Shown here piece after piece: positions 36,621 to 44,742 of a stretch of 64,000 bases of DNA. The stretch comes from G963677445 sp963678275 (GTDB taxonomy: Bacteria; Bacteroidota; Ignavibacteria; Ignavibacteriales; Melioribacteraceae). The notes under the pieces are model-generated. The model saw only the letters and a list, made by a program, of their open reading frames with translations, was not told the DNA's origin and did not search any database. The position numbers and the translations under genes were made by a program. The stretch covers positions 2,232,001 to 2,296,000 of the forward strand of contig OY782765.1 of NCBI GenBank assembly GCA_963678275.1, written 5' to 3'. Each line of letters begins with the position of its first letter. The stretch's first letter is position 1.

Positions 36621-37193
36621 GTGAATGATAAAGTGAACATAGTGATAATTTCCGGCAGTATTCGTGAAGGAAGCAATACCTTAAAAGCGGTCGGAATACT
36701 TATGAATGAATTTTCAAGCTACGATTTTATTGAGACAACTCATATAAATCCGAAATATATAAGTCTTCCCTTCCCGGGAGATATCAACAGTTCCGGTGAT
36801 AAAGAAAAGTTACACGAACTTATCGCCGCGGCAGACGGAGTGTTATTGGCGACTCCCGAATATAACGGCAGCTTCAGCAGCATTCTTAAACTTATTATTG
36901 AAAATCTTGGCTATCCTTCCGCTCTTAAAGATAAACCTATTGCCATGCTGGGAGTCGCCTCAAGTTTTATAGGGGCAATAAAATCTCTTGAACATTTGAG
37001 AAGTGTCTGTTCACATATCGGGGGAATTGTTCTGTCACAGCAGGTAAGCATTGGTGAAGCTGATAAAGTTTTCGCGGATGATCTTGTTGAAGCGGACACA
37101 GAAAAAAGGATAAGAAAACTTGCCCGAAACCTTGTTGAGTTTATTGAATTATATATTCTGCCCCGCAGAAATATTGAAAAACTGCTCCCTTAA
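36621..37193 (+). CDS. NAD(P)H-dependent FMN reductase family protein
   Basis: A flavodoxin-like reductase of 190 residues. FMN phosphate loop SGSIREGSNT lies near residues 11-20, the second FMN motif is TPEYNGSFSSILK, and a third conserved stretch is AMLGVASS. Relatives reduce quinones, azo compounds or metals with NAD(P)H; the substrate is unknown. The start is GTG with a weak Shine-Dalgarno. Its stop overlaps the stop of the convergent YyaL-like gene by four bases (TTAA region), leaving no intergenic space. Confidence 0.87.
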   Translation: MNDKVNIVIISGSIREGSNTLKAVGILMNEFSSYDFIETTHINPKYISLPFPGDINSSGDKEKLHELIAAADGVLLATPEYNGSFSSILKLIIENLGYPSALKDKPIAMLGVASSFIGAIKSLEHLRSVCSHIGGIVLSQQVSIGEADKVFADDLVEADTEKRIRKLARNLVEFIELYILPRRNIEKLLP

Positions 37194-39238
37194 GAGAGCA
37201 GTTTTTTAATTTCATCTTTACTTTCTGCCGGCAGGCTGCATCTGAATTCCCTGCAGATATATGTTTTAGTTTTGTCCTCAACCTTATAATTTTTCAGATA
37301 AGGCAGAAGAGTTTCAAGTTCGGCGCTGTTTTCAGGATTTTTAATAATAACCACTTTGGAAGGAAGATAAAATGAGCGCAGAAAGTCAGCCGTATCCTCC
37401 AATTCTTCTTTCGATTTTCCGGTAATAATGATCTCAAACGAATTCCCTTTTCTGAAATCTTCCCCGCATAATAAATAGGTAAATCCGCCCGGAATATTTC
37501 CAATTCTTTTTACTGCCGCCATAAAAACAGATTCTGCGATATCAAGGTACTTATGCTCTGTGCTCAGCGCGTATAATCTGAGGAAGGCATTGTACGCGAC
37601 CGAATTTCCTGAAGGATAAGCCCCGTCATAAAAATCTTTAGGCCTTATAATAAGCTGTTCATCATGAACCGATGTCAGAAAAAATCCCCCATTCTCCTTA
37701 TCAAAAAACTTCCCGTGAAGCATATCGGCCAGTTTTAGCGCGTGCTTCAGGTATTTTGTATCTGCTGTAGTCTGAAACAGTTCAAGAAAAGCCAGCGTTA
37801 TCCACGCGTAATCATCAAGTTTACCTGTGATGTGAGATTCCCCCCCTCTGAATCTGTGTTTCAGTCCTGTCTCTTCATTAAACATTTCTCTCAATATGAA
37901 CTCTGCCGCTTTTATAGCATATTCGAGATAATCCCTGTTTCCTGTTGAAGAGTAAACCTGCATTAATGCAAATATCATCATACCGTTCCAATCAGTAAGA
38001 ATTTTATCATCCTTGAGGGGATGAATTCTTTTTTTTCTTTCCGCGAACAGTTTCTTTCTAACACCATCCCATATTTCGGAACTGAGATCTTCGAGATTAT
38101 CACCCGTGTAGTGAATAATATTTTTTTGAGTTGGAAAACCCGATACCTCCTCAAAGAAATTCCCCTCCAGTTTAACACCAAAATTATCAGCGATGAAATT
38201 CAGCTCTTCAGTTTTTAATATATTCTTCAGTTCCTCATAACTCCAGATATAGAACAATCCTTCCACTCCTTCGCTGTCCGCGTCCTCAGCGGAATAAAAC
38301 GCTCCTTCGGGAGAAGTCATATCACGTATAACGTATTCAACTATTTCTTCAGCAGTCTTTCTAAACAGTTGATTTCCGGTGACTGTATATGCTTCCGAGT
38401 AGATGATTGCCAGCATTGCCTGATCATAGAGCATTTTTTCGAAATGAGGTACAAGCCAGTTAGCATCAGTGCTGTAGCGGTGAAAACCATATCCAACCTG
38501 ATCATACATTCCCCCTTTCCTCATTTCAGTCAGAGTCTTTTCCACCATTTTTAAAGCGTCATCTTCTCCGGTATTGTTCCGGTAGCGGAGCAGCAGCATA
38601 AGGTTATGAGGTGAAGGAAATTTTGGAGCGTTTCCGAATCCTCCCCTGCTCCGGTCAAAGTTCATCTCAAAATAATTATATGCGTCACCGGCGAAATCTT
38701 TGTTCCCCGCGCTTTTATCCTCTGACTCGGCATTGAGATGATTCATAAGGGTTTCGGTAGTTTTGTCAATTTTGGAGCGGTCATATTTCCAAACTTCATA
38801 AATTCTATCTATTATTTCTCCGAAACCTGTCCGGCCTGGTCTGCTCTCTTTGGGGATATAGGTAGCGGCGAAAAAAGGCTTTTTTTCGGGAGTAAGGAAA
38901 ACCGAAAGAGGCCATCCACCTCTTCCTGTCATCATCTGGCAAACATTCATGTATATACTGTCGATATCGGGACGCTCTTCCCTGTCAACCTTTATGCTCA
39001 CCAGCTTATCATTCATCAGCCCGGCGATATCTTCATCTTCGAATGATTCCTTCTCCATCACATGACACCAGTGACAGGTTGAATAACCTATGGAAAGGAA
39101 AACCGGTTTATCCTCAATTTTTGCTTTTTCAAAGGCTTCTTCACTCCAGGGATACCAGTCGACCGGATTATAAACATGTTGCAGCAGATAAGGACTTTGT
39201 TCATTTACCAGGTGGTTGCCTTTTTTTCTTTCCCGCAT
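37190..39238 (-). CDS. Thioredoxin domain-containing protein, YyaL/SSP411 (DUF255) family
   Basis: The 682-residue cytosolic protein has an N-terminal thioredoxin-like domain (about 8-170) with CHWC at the redox position, preceded by the family signature SPYLLQHVYNPVDWYPW, and RGGWPLSVFLTP. A C-terminal (alpha/alpha)6-barrel like those of N-acylglucosamine epimerases follows (FGNAPKFPSPHNLMLLLR, DDKILTDWNG, YPSGNSVA). Full length for the family. The biochemical function of this widespread family is not settled. It is monocistronic, separated from the YihY gene by 54 bases. Confidence 0.92.
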   Translation of the reverse strand: MRERKKGNHLVNEQSPYLLQHVYNPVDWYPWSEEAFEKAKIEDKPVFLSIGYSTCHWCHVMEKESFEDEDIAGLMNDKLVSIKVDREERPDIDSIYMNVCQMMTGRGGWPLSVFLTPEKKPFFAATYIPKESRPGRTGFGEIIDRIYEVWKYDRSKIDKTTETLMNHLNAESEDKSAGNKDFAGDAYNYFEMNFDRSRGGFGNAPKFPSPHNLMLLLRYRNNTGEDDALKMVEKTLTEMRKGGMYDQVGYGFHRYSTDANWLVPHFEKMLYDQAMLAIIYSEAYTVTGNQLFRKTAEEIVEYVIRDMTSPEGAFYSAEDADSEGVEGLFYIWSYEELKNILKTEELNFIADNFGVKLEGNFFEEVSGFPTQKNIIHYTGDNLEDLSSEIWDGVRKKLFAERKKRIHPLKDDKILTDWNGMMIFALMQVYSSTGNRDYLEYAIKAAEFILREMFNEETGLKHRFRGGESHITGKLDDYAWITLAFLELFQTTADTKYLKHALKLADMLHGKFFDKENGGFFLTSVHDEQLIIRPKDFYDGAYPSGNSVAYNAFLRLYALSTEHKYLDIAESVFMAAVKRIGNIPGGFTYLLCGEDFRKGNSFEIIITGKSKEELEDTADFLRSFYLPSKVVIIKNPENSAELETLLPYLKNYKVEDKTKTYICREFRCSLPAESKDEIKKLLS

Positions 39239-39292
39239 AATTTCTCCATTTTAACTTTGAAACAAGCTGGCAGAATTAAAGTTCAGAAAAAA

Positions 39293-40240
39293 CTATACCA
39301 CCCCGGCTTTTTTTGTGCGCCGCTCTTTACTAAATAATTCAAGCCGTTCCCTGAAAAGCTGCCCGATTTCAGCCCCGATAATAAAAAGAACCGATGAATA
39401 ATATATCCAGAACGCAATGACAACAACGATAGCATAAGTTCCATAGATTCGGTTCCAGGTGGTAAAATGGAATATATAAAATCCGAATATGAATCTCGCC
39501 AGTTCCCATAAAATTGTCGCCCATAAAGCGCTGATGGCAGGAATTTTACGCCCCATTTTTTCGTAAGGAATAAAATAGTAAAAGATAAAAAACATTATAA
39601 ATATCAGTATGGGGGAAGCTATGGAAAATATATTATCCAGCAGCGAACTGACTTCAAGAAAACTTAAAATTTCATATTCCGAAGCGAAAGTATTCAGCAA
39701 ATTTAACACAGGGAGCACAAGAACAGAAAGAAGAATAAAAACGATCAATAATAATATCATCCCGAAATCACGTAATTTTGCTATTATGGGGGATCTTTCT
39801 TTTGATACGCCAAAAATTTTATTCAGCACAGTGCGCATACTGCTGAAAAGACTGCTGGCCGCGAAAAGCAAACCGATAGCTCCGATATAGGCCGCCATGG
39901 TTTTATATTCGATAACGTCCGGTATCCTCGACATAATCAGTTTGGCGGTATATTCGGCATATTCCTTATAGGGTATTAATGTGCTTATATAAGTATTTAC
40001 CTGGTCTTCAATGGATTCACTGTCGAGAATATTTCCAAGTACCGAGAACAGGATAAGAGTAAGAGGAATAATACAGACAAAAACCGAAAACGCGATGCCT
40101 CCGCCAGACAAAAAGAGGTGGTTTTCATCGGTCCTTTTTATAAGACCGATGAAATAATGATTCAGAAAACCGGATATTTTTTTCACAGAAGGAATAGAAA
40201 GAAATTTCAATAGCCTTCTGTAAATTTTAAACTTTATCAT
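39293..40240 (-). CDS. YihY/BrkB (UPF0761) family inner-membrane protein
   Basis: A 315-residue protein with about six membrane segments. Family signatures are FLSGGGIAFSVFVCIIPLTLILFSVLG near the N-terminus and FHFTTWNRIYGTYAIVVVIAFWIYYSSVLFIIGAEI near the C-terminus. The old name ribonuclease BN is considered wrong for this family, and its function is unknown. The frame opens 23 codons earlier, but MIKFKIYRRLLKF is more typical and starts within the last codons of purL (14-base overlap), indicating coupling. Confidence 0.88.
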   Translation of the reverse strand: MIKFKIYRRLLKFLSIPSVKKISGFLNHYFIGLIKRTDENHLFLSGGGIAFSVFVCIIPLTLILFSVLGNILDSESIEDQVNTYISTLIPYKEYAEYTAKLIMSRIPDVIEYKTMAAYIGAIGLLFAASSLFSSMRTVLNKIFGVSKERSPIIAKLRDFGMILLLIVFILLSVLVLPVLNLLNTFASEYEILSFLEVSSLLDNIFSIASPILIFIMFFIFYYFIPYEKMGRKIPAISALWATILWELARFIFGFYIFHFTTWNRIYGTYAIVVVIAFWIYYSSVLFIIGAEIGQLFRERLELFSKERRTKKAGVV

Positions 40241-42470
40241 CCATTCTGCTTGATATTGAATTGTAATACAGGCCGGAAAGTTCAGCAAGATCAAAGGTGT
40301 AATTTTCATTTACCTTGAACTTCTCTCCCCCGGTTGTGCCTATATATGAAAATGGAGTAAAACTTTTACCGGCGATCTCTTCAAACGCGTCAAGATTTTC
40401 AGGATTAATAGTAAGAATTACCCTGGATTGCGTTTCAGAGAAAAATGAAAAATCCTGCCTGCTGTTTACCGGAATATCAACTTTTGCCCCGACAGGATGA
40501 TCGGGATCGGAGATACAACATTCCGCGAGAGCGCAGATAATTCCCCCCTCACTGACATCATGAGCAGATTCCACCATACCGCTTTTAATCAAGTTAAGCA
40601 ATAAATCCTGAAGATCTTTTTCCCGCTGCAAGTCCATCCTGGGGCAGTCTCCGGCAACTACATCATGAATAACTTTCATATATTCACTGCCTCCCATCTC
40701 CTCGTTATCTTCTCCGAGGAGAACGATAACATGGCCCGAAGACTTAAAGCTGGAGGTAGTGACATGTTTCAGATCATCTATCAAACCGACCATGCCAATA
40801 ACAGGAGTGGGATAAACGGCGGTATCGGGGCTTTCGTTATAAAAACTGACATTTCCTCCTGTAACAGGAGTATTAAAGAATCTACAGGCCTCGCCCATGC
40901 CGGCGATGGCATTTTTAAATCCCCAGTAGACTTCAGGCTTATATGGATTCCCAAAATTCAGGCAGTTGGTAACTCCGAGTGGCTGTCCGCCCGAACAGAC
41001 GATATTCCTGGCAGATTCGGCAACAGCGATCTTTGTACCTTCTTTCGGGTTCAGATAAACATATCTTCCGTTGCAATCGGTATTAATTGCGAGGGCTTTA
41101 TTATTCTCTTTTATATAAACAACGGCTGAATCACTGCCGGGTCCGACAATTGTATTTGTCCTTACCATTGAGTCATACTGTTCATAAACCCATTTTTTCG
41201 AGGCGATATTGGGGGAAGAAAAAACTTTTTTAAATGTGTCGGGAATTGATTCGGGATAAGGCAGGATATTAAAATCAAATTTCCGCAATTCTTCAAACCG
41301 GCCCGGTTCTTTGGTTTCCCTGTAATAAACCGGCGCGCCACCTCCCAAAACCAGGTCCCATGCTTTCATTTCTGCTTTCTGTTCACCCCCCTGGTTAATT
41401 TTAATGATACCGTCATCGGTAACATATCCTACAGTGGAACAGTGGAGGTCCCATTTATCAAAAATTTTCAGTATTTCATCTTCTTTACCTTTTTTTGCCA
41501 CAACCAGCATTCTTTCCTGGCTTTCAGAAAGCATAATCTCATAGGCGCTCATTCCATCTTCCCTGAGGGGCACCTTATCGAGATCGATCACCATCCCGGA
41601 ATCTCCTTTTTCACTCATCTCAGATGTTGAGCAGGAAATTCCCGCGGCTCCCATATCCTGGATTCCAACCACCAGGTCTTCCTTAATTATTTCAAGAGTC
41701 GCTTCCAGAAGCAGTTTTTCCGTAAAAGGATCTCCAACCTGAACCGAAGGACGTTTTGCTTCCGATTTTTCCGATATTTCCTCCGACGCGAAAGTTGCCC
41801 CGTGTATTCCGTCACGTCCGGTAGATGAACCAACTATCATAACGGGATTGCCGGCGCCCTGCGCGATTGCCGAAACCGTGCGGTCTTTTTTTACAATACC
41901 CACAGCCATGGCATTTACCAGGGGATTTCCTTTATAAGAATTATCAAAATAAACCTCACCTCCTACTGTCGGCACACCAAAACAGTTGCCGTAATCGCCA
42001 ATCCCTTTTACAACACCTTCAAAAAGAAAGCGTGTCCGCGCATCATCAAGAGAACCGAAACGAAGTGAATTCAACGCCGCTATCGGGCGGGCTCCCATTG
42101 TAAAAATATCACGCAAAATGCCTCCCACACCTGTGGCGGCGCCCTGGTAAGGCTCAACCGCGGAAGGATGATTATGACTTTCAATTTTGAACGCGACCGC
42201 GAGATCATCACCTATATCGATAAGTCCCGCGTTTTCTTCTCCGGCGCCTACAAGGAGTTTTCCTCCCTCCCTCGGCAAAGTTTTTAATAAAGCTATGGAA
42301 TTTTTATAACTGCAATGTTCACTCCACATTACGCTGTAAATTCCAAGTTCGGTAAAAGTGGGGGTTCTTCCAAGGTTTTCAAGCGCCCATTTATATTCTT
42401 CTTCAGTAAATCCGTGTTCAAGAGCAAGTTCTAAGTTAACTTCCGGTTCTTTCATAAATTTCTCTGTCAT
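40227..42470 (-). CDS. purL: Phosphoribosylformylglycinamidine synthase subunit PurL
   Basis: Purine pathway step 4: FGAR plus ammonia from glutamine plus ATP gives FGAM. It is the short PurL type that works with separate PurQ and PurS, 747 residues from ATG 42470. Motifs include TELGIYSVMWSEHCSYKNS, HNHPSAVEPYQGAATGVGGILRDI, GVGGILRD-linked metal site and two AIRS-like halves. The frame opens 24 codons earlier with an implausible hydrophobic lead; ATG at 42455 is also possible. No clear Shine-Dalgarno is seen. purQ and purS are not in the window. Confidence 0.94.
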   Translation of the reverse strand: MTEKFMKEPEVNLELALEHGFTEEEYKWALENLGRTPTFTELGIYSVMWSEHCSYKNSIALLKTLPREGGKLLVGAGEENAGLIDIGDDLAVAFKIESHNHPSAVEPYQGAATGVGGILRDIFTMGARPIAALNSLRFGSLDDARTRFLFEGVVKGIGDYGNCFGVPTVGGEVYFDNSYKGNPLVNAMAVGIVKKDRTVSAIAQGAGNPVMIVGSSTGRDGIHGATFASEEISEKSEAKRPSVQVGDPFTEKLLLEATLEIIKEDLVVGIQDMGAAGISCSTSEMSEKGDSGMVIDLDKVPLREDGMSAYEIMLSESQERMLVVAKKGKEDEILKIFDKWDLHCSTVGYVTDDGIIKINQGGEQKAEMKAWDLVLGGGAPVYYRETKEPGRFEELRKFDFNILPYPESIPDTFKKVFSSPNIASKKWVYEQYDSMVRTNTIVGPGSDSAVVYIKENNKALAINTDCNGRYVYLNPKEGTKIAVAESARNIVCSGGQPLGVTNCLNFGNPYKPEVYWGFKNAIAGMGEACRFFNTPVTGGNVSFYNESPDTAVYPTPVIGMVGLIDDLKHVTTSSFKSSGHVIVLLGEDNEEMGGSEYMKVIHDVVAGDCPRMDLQREKDLQDLLLNLIKSGMVESAHDVSEGGIICALAECCISDPDHPVGAKVDIPVNSRQDFSFFSETQSRVILTINPENLDAFEEIAGKSFTPFSYIGTTGGEKFKVNENYTFDLAELSGLYYNSISSRMDDKV

Positions 42471-42544
42471 CTGATTTTTAATATAAAGTACAAATATAAT
42501 TATATCTCCCCTCATAATAAACCAAAAGGAGACCCGGACCATTT

Positions 42545-42813
42545 ACCAATCATAATCATAATCATAAACCGGCGGAGCCGGAAGTGGATAGTAACGAGTG
42601 AAGAGTTTAAAAACAATTCTTCTTTTGTAATAACTTCAAAATCTCCCAAAAGTCCCGTCAGGGACGACAGATAATAGCCCCGCAATTCATTGTGGGGAAA
42701 TAAGTTAAGAAGTTGCTCAAAAGTCCCGCCAGGGACGACAGAATTCCCCGGTAAATTGATGGTCAAATAAAATTTTGCCATTTTGCGTAGAATTTGACTC
42801 CTTACGGAGTAAT
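42545..42813 (+). repeat. Element D copy (GTCCC/CCCCGC hairpins)
   Basis: L module CCGGCGGAGCCGG (42569-42581) follows AATCAT hexamers. The cargo has AAGTCCCGTCAGGGACGACAG, then the hairpin CCCCGCAAT/ATTGTGGGG, then AAGTCCCGCCAGGGACGACAG, and CCGGTAAATTGATGGTC. The R module TTTTGCGTAGAATTTGAC with CCTTACGGAGTAAT ends at 42813. Two GTCCC-GGGAC palindromes flank the central CCCCGC hairpin, as in REP doublets. Confidence 0.85.
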
Positions 42814-43029
42814 CATAATCCCCCACCCCCAATACAAAATGAACACCCCCGCCGCCATCACCCATCTGATCATCATACTCATACTCTGATTTTTTAAAGC
42901 CGATACTGAAAAATAATCATGTAATCCATAAATCCTTTCATCATGGTTCAGCCTGAAAACACGGAGTTATTTTCCTTGTGCCCTTTGTGCCTTCCCTGTG
43001 CACGTCGTGGTTATTTTTTCAACATCCCG
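42814..43029. other. Gene-free spacer with shared tail module and low-complexity phrases
   Basis: It holds the ATCATCATACTCATACTCTG tail module, the phrase AATCATGTAATCCATAAATC, and CTTGTGCCCTTTGTGCC. No gene is visible. Confidence 0.6.
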
Positions 43030-43343
43030 GCAGTCGATTTGGATTTCTATGGAAATGGCGCCCGTTTGAATAAAGTTAATAAGGTTTAGTTTGGTCGGGT
43101 GGCTTCCTATGCTACTAAGGTTATAAAAATCAAAAAATAGGGTTTCTTTGAGTTTTTTCGTGGGATTTGGTGTTTTGGTGATTTACTGGCTTTTCTTCCA
43201 CCTCATCACCGAAATTTGCGTAACCAAAAAATCTGCGGCTGTCCTGACCTTATAAATTGTTCATTATTAATTATTAATTGTTAATTGAAATTTTGCCATT
43301 TTGCGTAGAATTTAACTCCTTACGGAGTAATCGTAATCCGGCA
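43030..43343 (+). repeat. Element C copy, 5' truncated
   Basis: It begins within the GATTTGGATTTCTATGG block and runs through AATAAGGTTTAG, GCTACTAAGG, TCGTGGGATTTGGTG, AATCTGCGG and TTCATTATTAATTATTAATTG to a perfect R module ending about 43332. R is followed at once by the L module of the next copy. Confidence 0.8.
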
Positions 43344-43760
43344 AGCCGGAAGTGTAGAGTGAACAGTTAAGACAGTTCGATGATTTTCTAAAAAAACGAT
43401 TTCGATGACGACTTCGATCTGGATTTCTATGGCTTACTTATATCCAGTCAGTCTTTTTGATCCCCTCAATCCTGTTCTGAGTTTTTTACGTGATCATTAG
43501 ATGATTTCTTAGAACATATCGCCCTTTTGAATAAGGTCAATAAGGTTTAGTTTGGTCGGGTGGTTTTCTTTGCTACCAAGGTTAAAATAAAAAATCAGGT
43601 TTCTTCCTTCGCATGAATTCGTAATTCGTAATTTCTTTTGTGGGATTTTGTCCTTTGGTGATTTGGTGGCGTGTATCCCACCCAAATCTGCGAAATCCGC
43701 GTAATCACAAAAATCTATGGTAGTCTTTGTCTTTTCAATTATAATTGTTAATTGAACCAC
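43344..43760 (+). repeat. Element C, near full-length copy
   Basis: It starts with L, CCGGCAAGCCGG at about 43337-43348, then TGTAGAGTGAACAGTTAAG, the CGATTTCGATGACGACTTCG block, AATAAGGTCAATAAGG, CTACCAAGGTTAAAA, heptamers TTCGTAATTCGTAATTTC, GGGATTTTGTCCTTTGGTG, CTGCGAAATCCGCG and an AATTGTTAATTG tail. The R module is missing. An 83-codon minus-strand open frame here is not a gene. Confidence 0.8.
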
Positions 43761-43806
43761 CCATCCCAGCCATAATACTCTTACTCTTACTCATACTCTG
43801 ATTGTT

Positions 43807-43842
43807 GATACCGATACCGATACCGATACCGATACCGATACC
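43807..43842 (+). repeat. Hexanucleotide microsatellite, GATACC x 6
   Basis: Six perfect GATACC copies followed by GAAAAATAATCACG. The equivalent place at 42902 has a single GATACT, so copy number varies between repeats. Confidence 0.95.
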
Positions 43843-43924
43843 GAAAAATAATCACGCAATCCTTAAATCTTTTAATCATGGTTCAGAGATTTTTTATGCC
43901 TAAAACTGCTGAGTACTTTTCCAC

Positions 43925-44150
43925 CTGTGGAATAAAGTCAATTAGGTTTAGTTTGGTCGGGTGGTTTTCTTTGCTACCAAGGTTAAAATAAAAAATCGGG
44001 TTTCTTCCTTTGCATGAATTCGTCATTCGTCATTCGTAATTTCTTTTGGGGATTTTGTCTTTTGGTGATTTGGTGGCGTGTATCCCACCCAAATCTGCGA
44101 AATCCGCGTAATCACAAAAATCTGTGGTCCTCTTTTAATTGTTCATTGTA
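43925..44150 (+). repeat. Element C fragment
   Basis: Contains AATTAGGTTTAGTTTGG, GCTACCAAGGTTAAAA, heptamers (TTCGTCATTCGTCATTCG), GATTTTGTCTTTTGGTG, CTGCGAAATCCGCG and AATTGTTCATTG. It is nearly identical to 43540-43720, suggesting local duplication. L and R are absent. Confidence 0.75.
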
Positions 44151-44553
44151 ATCGGGAATTTTTCAGAACAGGGTTTTCTTTTTTGCACTGCCAAAACATT
44201 TTTTATTAAACTTCGTCTTATTATTTTTCCATTAACATTTATGAATTATTTAACGTTATTCTTCAGAATAATTACATTTGTATATAAAAATCAGAATAAT
44301 TTTCATTTTATGCGGGTGGTTAAGCTAAGCCTCCCGATAGTTTCGGTTACAAAACCACAGGTATAATAAACAAAAGGAACCTGTTCAACAGCGCCTGCGG
44401 TCAATCCGGTATCCGGGACAGAACATTTTAGATTAAGAATATGATAAAAAAATATATATCCGCTTCATTAACAAAATCCAAATCGTTCTTTAAGAATAAT
44501 GATAAAAAGATTATGGAGGCAGTTAAGGTAGTTGGGGAGGGAGGGATTAAGAT
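44151..44553. other. AT-rich gene-free stretch
   Basis: No gene or clear repeat is seen. It contains weak GGGA and GGAGG-like spots and short plus-strand open frames with no family features. Confidence 0.5.
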
Positions 44554-44725
44554 TACTCCGTAAGGAGTTAAATTCTTCGCAAAATGGTAAGGTTTTTCAT
44601 GAACACAGCCGGTGGTTGAGCGGAGTCGAAACCAGCGGCGGTAGCTTCGACTCCGCTCAGCTACCGGACAGGTTCAGTGTTTCTGGCTTTGCCAGTTTAT
44701 GATTAAGATTACGATTATTATAATA
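44554..44725 (-). repeat. Inverted composite element with GAGCGGAGTCGAA hairpin cargo
   Basis: Read on the minus strand, it starts with an L module (TAAACTGGCAAAGCCAG, after hexamers), carries a cargo unlike A, C or D, and ends with R (GAATTTAACTCCTTACGGAG). The cargo is a stem of about 20 bases: GGTGGTTGAGCGGAGTCGAA at 44611-44630 against TTCGACTCCGCTCAGCTACC at 44646-44665, with two mismatches. It is the only complete element in the window in this orientation and lies just upstream of the TonB receptor gene. Confidence 0.75.
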
Positions 44726-44742
44726 TAAACCGGGGAAAAGAT

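Noticed and set aside
42471..42542. N-terminal extension of PurL
   Set aside because: The extra 24 residues are hydrophobic and untypical, and MTEKFMKEPEV or MKEPEV matches the normal start of short PurL proteins.
44370..44440. Possible riboswitch upstream of the TonB receptor (CCGGTATCCGGG)
   Set aside because: Only a short palindrome is present; the conserved cobalamin box and other riboswitch cores are missing.
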